64,000 nt of DNA from Gammaproteobacteria bacterium (lineage in GTDB: Bacteria > Pseudomonadota > Gammaproteobacteria > Steroidobacterales > JABDKV01), in the NCBI GenBank assembly GCA_013003425.1, contig JABDJB010000045.1:62001-126000 (forward strand), given 5' to 3'. How positions within the stretch are numbered: position 1 is the stretch's first letter; every line of letters starts with the position of its first letter. The notes below the pieces were generated by a model. It did not search any database. It saw only the letters and a list, made by a program, of their open reading frames with translations, and was not told the origin of the DNA. The translations under genes were made by a program, and so were the position numbers. Below, in pieces: positions 63,010 to 64,000 of this stretch.

Positions 63010-64000
63010 ATGACTGCCAGGGACAAGGAGCTCGAGGCACTGCGGCGCCAGCTCGCTGAACAACGCGCCGAAGCGACGGCCAACGAACTGATCCTGAAAC
63101 GCGCGCAAAGCCGTGAGCTGAGCGTGCTCGAAGCTACCTCTCTGCTGTCTCTTTTCGAATTCCTGACAGTCGGGCTCGGCGACTCCTACGGCATACCGGC
63201 CTGCACTGTCGTGCTGTGCGATCCGGAGCACGAAGTTCGCCATCTGCTTTCGGCCCTGAATAATTCCTCCGTGCCACCGGGCGTCTTTCTGGTCGATCAG
63301 TTACGCGACGTGCCTGGTCTTTACGAAGGCCTCAACAAACCCTGGCTCGGGCCGGTTTCCGACCTTCATCGGCAAGTTTTCCCGCGCGGCGCCGACGTGC
63401 GCAGCGTGGCGATTGTTCCCCTGATGCGTGACAGGTTTGTCATGGGCAGCCTGAATCTGGGTGCCGGCGATGCTGCACGATTCACCGCGGATCATGCGAC
63501 TGACATACTCGAGCACCTGGGTGTCATTGCTTCCTTTGCCCTGGAGAACGCAGTCAACCGTGCGCGCCTGCGCCTCAGCGGCCTGACCGACGCACTGACC
63601 GACTGGCACAACCGGCGCTATCTCGAGGTGCGCCTGGTGGAAGAACTGGCGCGTGCGCAACGCAATCGCCAGACGCTTGGCTGCCTGATGATCGATATCG
63701 ATCACTTCAAGGAGGTCAACGACACTCATGGACACATGGTCGGCGACGAGGTGCTGCGGGAAGTGGCGCGCAGGGTTGCCACACAGGTGCGCGGCAGCGA
63801 CGTCGCCGCACGCTTCGGGGGCGAGGAGTTCGTCGTTTTGCTGCCGGATACCGGCGAGCGGCTGGCACGAAACCTCGCCGAGCGGGTACGCCGGGTCGTC
63901 CGCGCAACGCCGGTCCAGGTCAGCGACGACCTGGCGATGACCGTGACGATTTCGGTCGGGGTTGCCGCCGTCAGCCCGCAGCGTCACGGGGATCCGCGGG
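63010..64000 (+). CDS. DUF484/GAF-like diguanylate cyclase (C-terminus outside window)
   Basis: A diguanylate cyclase cut by the window end; 330 codons are visible. The N-terminal part has a coiled-coil start (ELEALRRQLAEQRAEATANE) and a DUF484/GAF-like region (IPLMRDRFVMGSLNLGAGDA, here IVPLMRDRF). The GGDEF domain has LTDALTDWHNRRYLEVRL, LMIDIDHFKEVNDTHGH and the active site GGEEF at 270-274. An inhibitory I-site (RGSD) lies exactly 5 residues upstream, predicting product inhibition. It should make c-di-GMP. A near-leaderless TACTAT lies 8 nt before the ATG. Confidence 0.9.
   Translation, partial: MTARDKELEALRRQLAEQRAEATANELILKRAQSRELSVLEATSLLSLFEFLTVGLGDSYGIPACTVVLCDPEHEVRHLLSALNNSSVPPGVFLVDQLRDVPGLYEGLNKPWLGPVSDLHRQVFPRGADVRSVAIVPLMRDRFVMGSLNLGAGDAARFTADHATDILEHLGVIASFALENAVNRARLRLSGLTDALTDWHNRRYLEVRLVEELARAQRNRQTLGCLMIDIDHFKEVNDTHGHMVGDEVLREVARRVATQVRGSDVAARFGGEEFVVLLPDTGERLARNLAERVRRVVRATPVQVSDDLAMTVTISVGVAAVSPQRHGDPR

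Overview
The window is about 60% GC, densely coded DNA from a gammaproteobacterium. Evidence for this is the type IV pilus retraction genes, a Pil-Chp chemosensory cluster, gshB, ruvX/yqgE, ampD/ampE and rsmE. The gene order yggS, pilT, pilU, ..., ruvX, yqgE, tonB, gshB, pilG, pilH, pilI, pilJ, chpA, chpC follows the Pseudomonas aeruginosa region around PA0394 to PA0413 as I remember it. Several secreted or periplasmic peptidases (S9, S46, M14) suggest a protein-degrading lifestyle, as in Xanthomonadales- or Woeseiales-like bacteria, but the genus cannot be fixed from the sequence. I saw no tRNA, rRNA, insertion sequence, prophage or CRISPR array.

Layout. 1-4069: yggS (partial), pilT, pilU and a third pilU-like ATPase. 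4070-10277: REP-like repeats, a secreted S9 peptidase, then a leftward group of a PyrK-like flavoprotein, ruvX, yqgE, tonB and gshB. 10278-19548: a structured leader followed by the Pil-Chp operon (pilG, pilH, pilI, pilJ, chpA, chpC), with no CheR or CheB gene. 19545-22726: rsmE, ampD, ampE, btuF. 22707-28142: a large secreted DUF11 protein, a PduO-type adenosyltransferase, a BtuB receptor and a well-formed cobalamin riboswitch. 28235-30896: an inositol-monophosphatase family enzyme, an ICMT-like methyltransferase and an unusual sigma-70 factor. 31022-37249: a leftward chain of nei, btuD, a membrane HExxH protein, a CPXCG protein, pdxH, a metallo-beta-lactamase fold hydrolase, ggt and a hypothetical protein.

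37313-43913: an alpha/beta hydrolase, a small secreted protein and a Frag1/DRAM-like membrane protein, then a compact five-gene leftward cassette (lipoprotein, XpaC, TelA, SPFH-GYF, zinc-ribbon membrane protein) that looks like an envelope-stress module. 44072-50805: a periplasmic isoaspartyl peptidase, hypothetical proteins, a large M14 carboxypeptidase and a retropepsin-TPR protein. 50837-57415: a GST, a YheT-like hydrolase, a GbsR/MarR regulator with two small membrane proteins behind a palindromic operator, a metallophosphoesterase, a CysZ-like protein, threonine synthase and bactofilin. 57443-64000: an S46 dipeptidyl peptidase, a REC-EAL protein, coniferyl aldehyde dehydrogenase, a His/Arg/Tyr-rich repeat protein and a DUF484/GAF-like GGDEF protein cut by the window end.

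Themes. Surface motility is represented by pilTU and Pil-Chp, with two c-di-GMP enzymes at the right end. Cobalamin uptake is spread over three loci (riboswitch-btuB-pduO, btuF, btuD), with no permease visible. Genome packing is extreme: operon neighbours overlap by ATGA, GTGA or TGATG, several convergent genes overlap tail to tail, and four genes have a -10-like box exactly 6 nt before the start codon, suggesting leaderless mRNAs. The strongest candidates for something new are the TelA/XpaC/SPFH/zinc-ribbon cassette, the structured pilG leader, and the GbsR operator-promoter.
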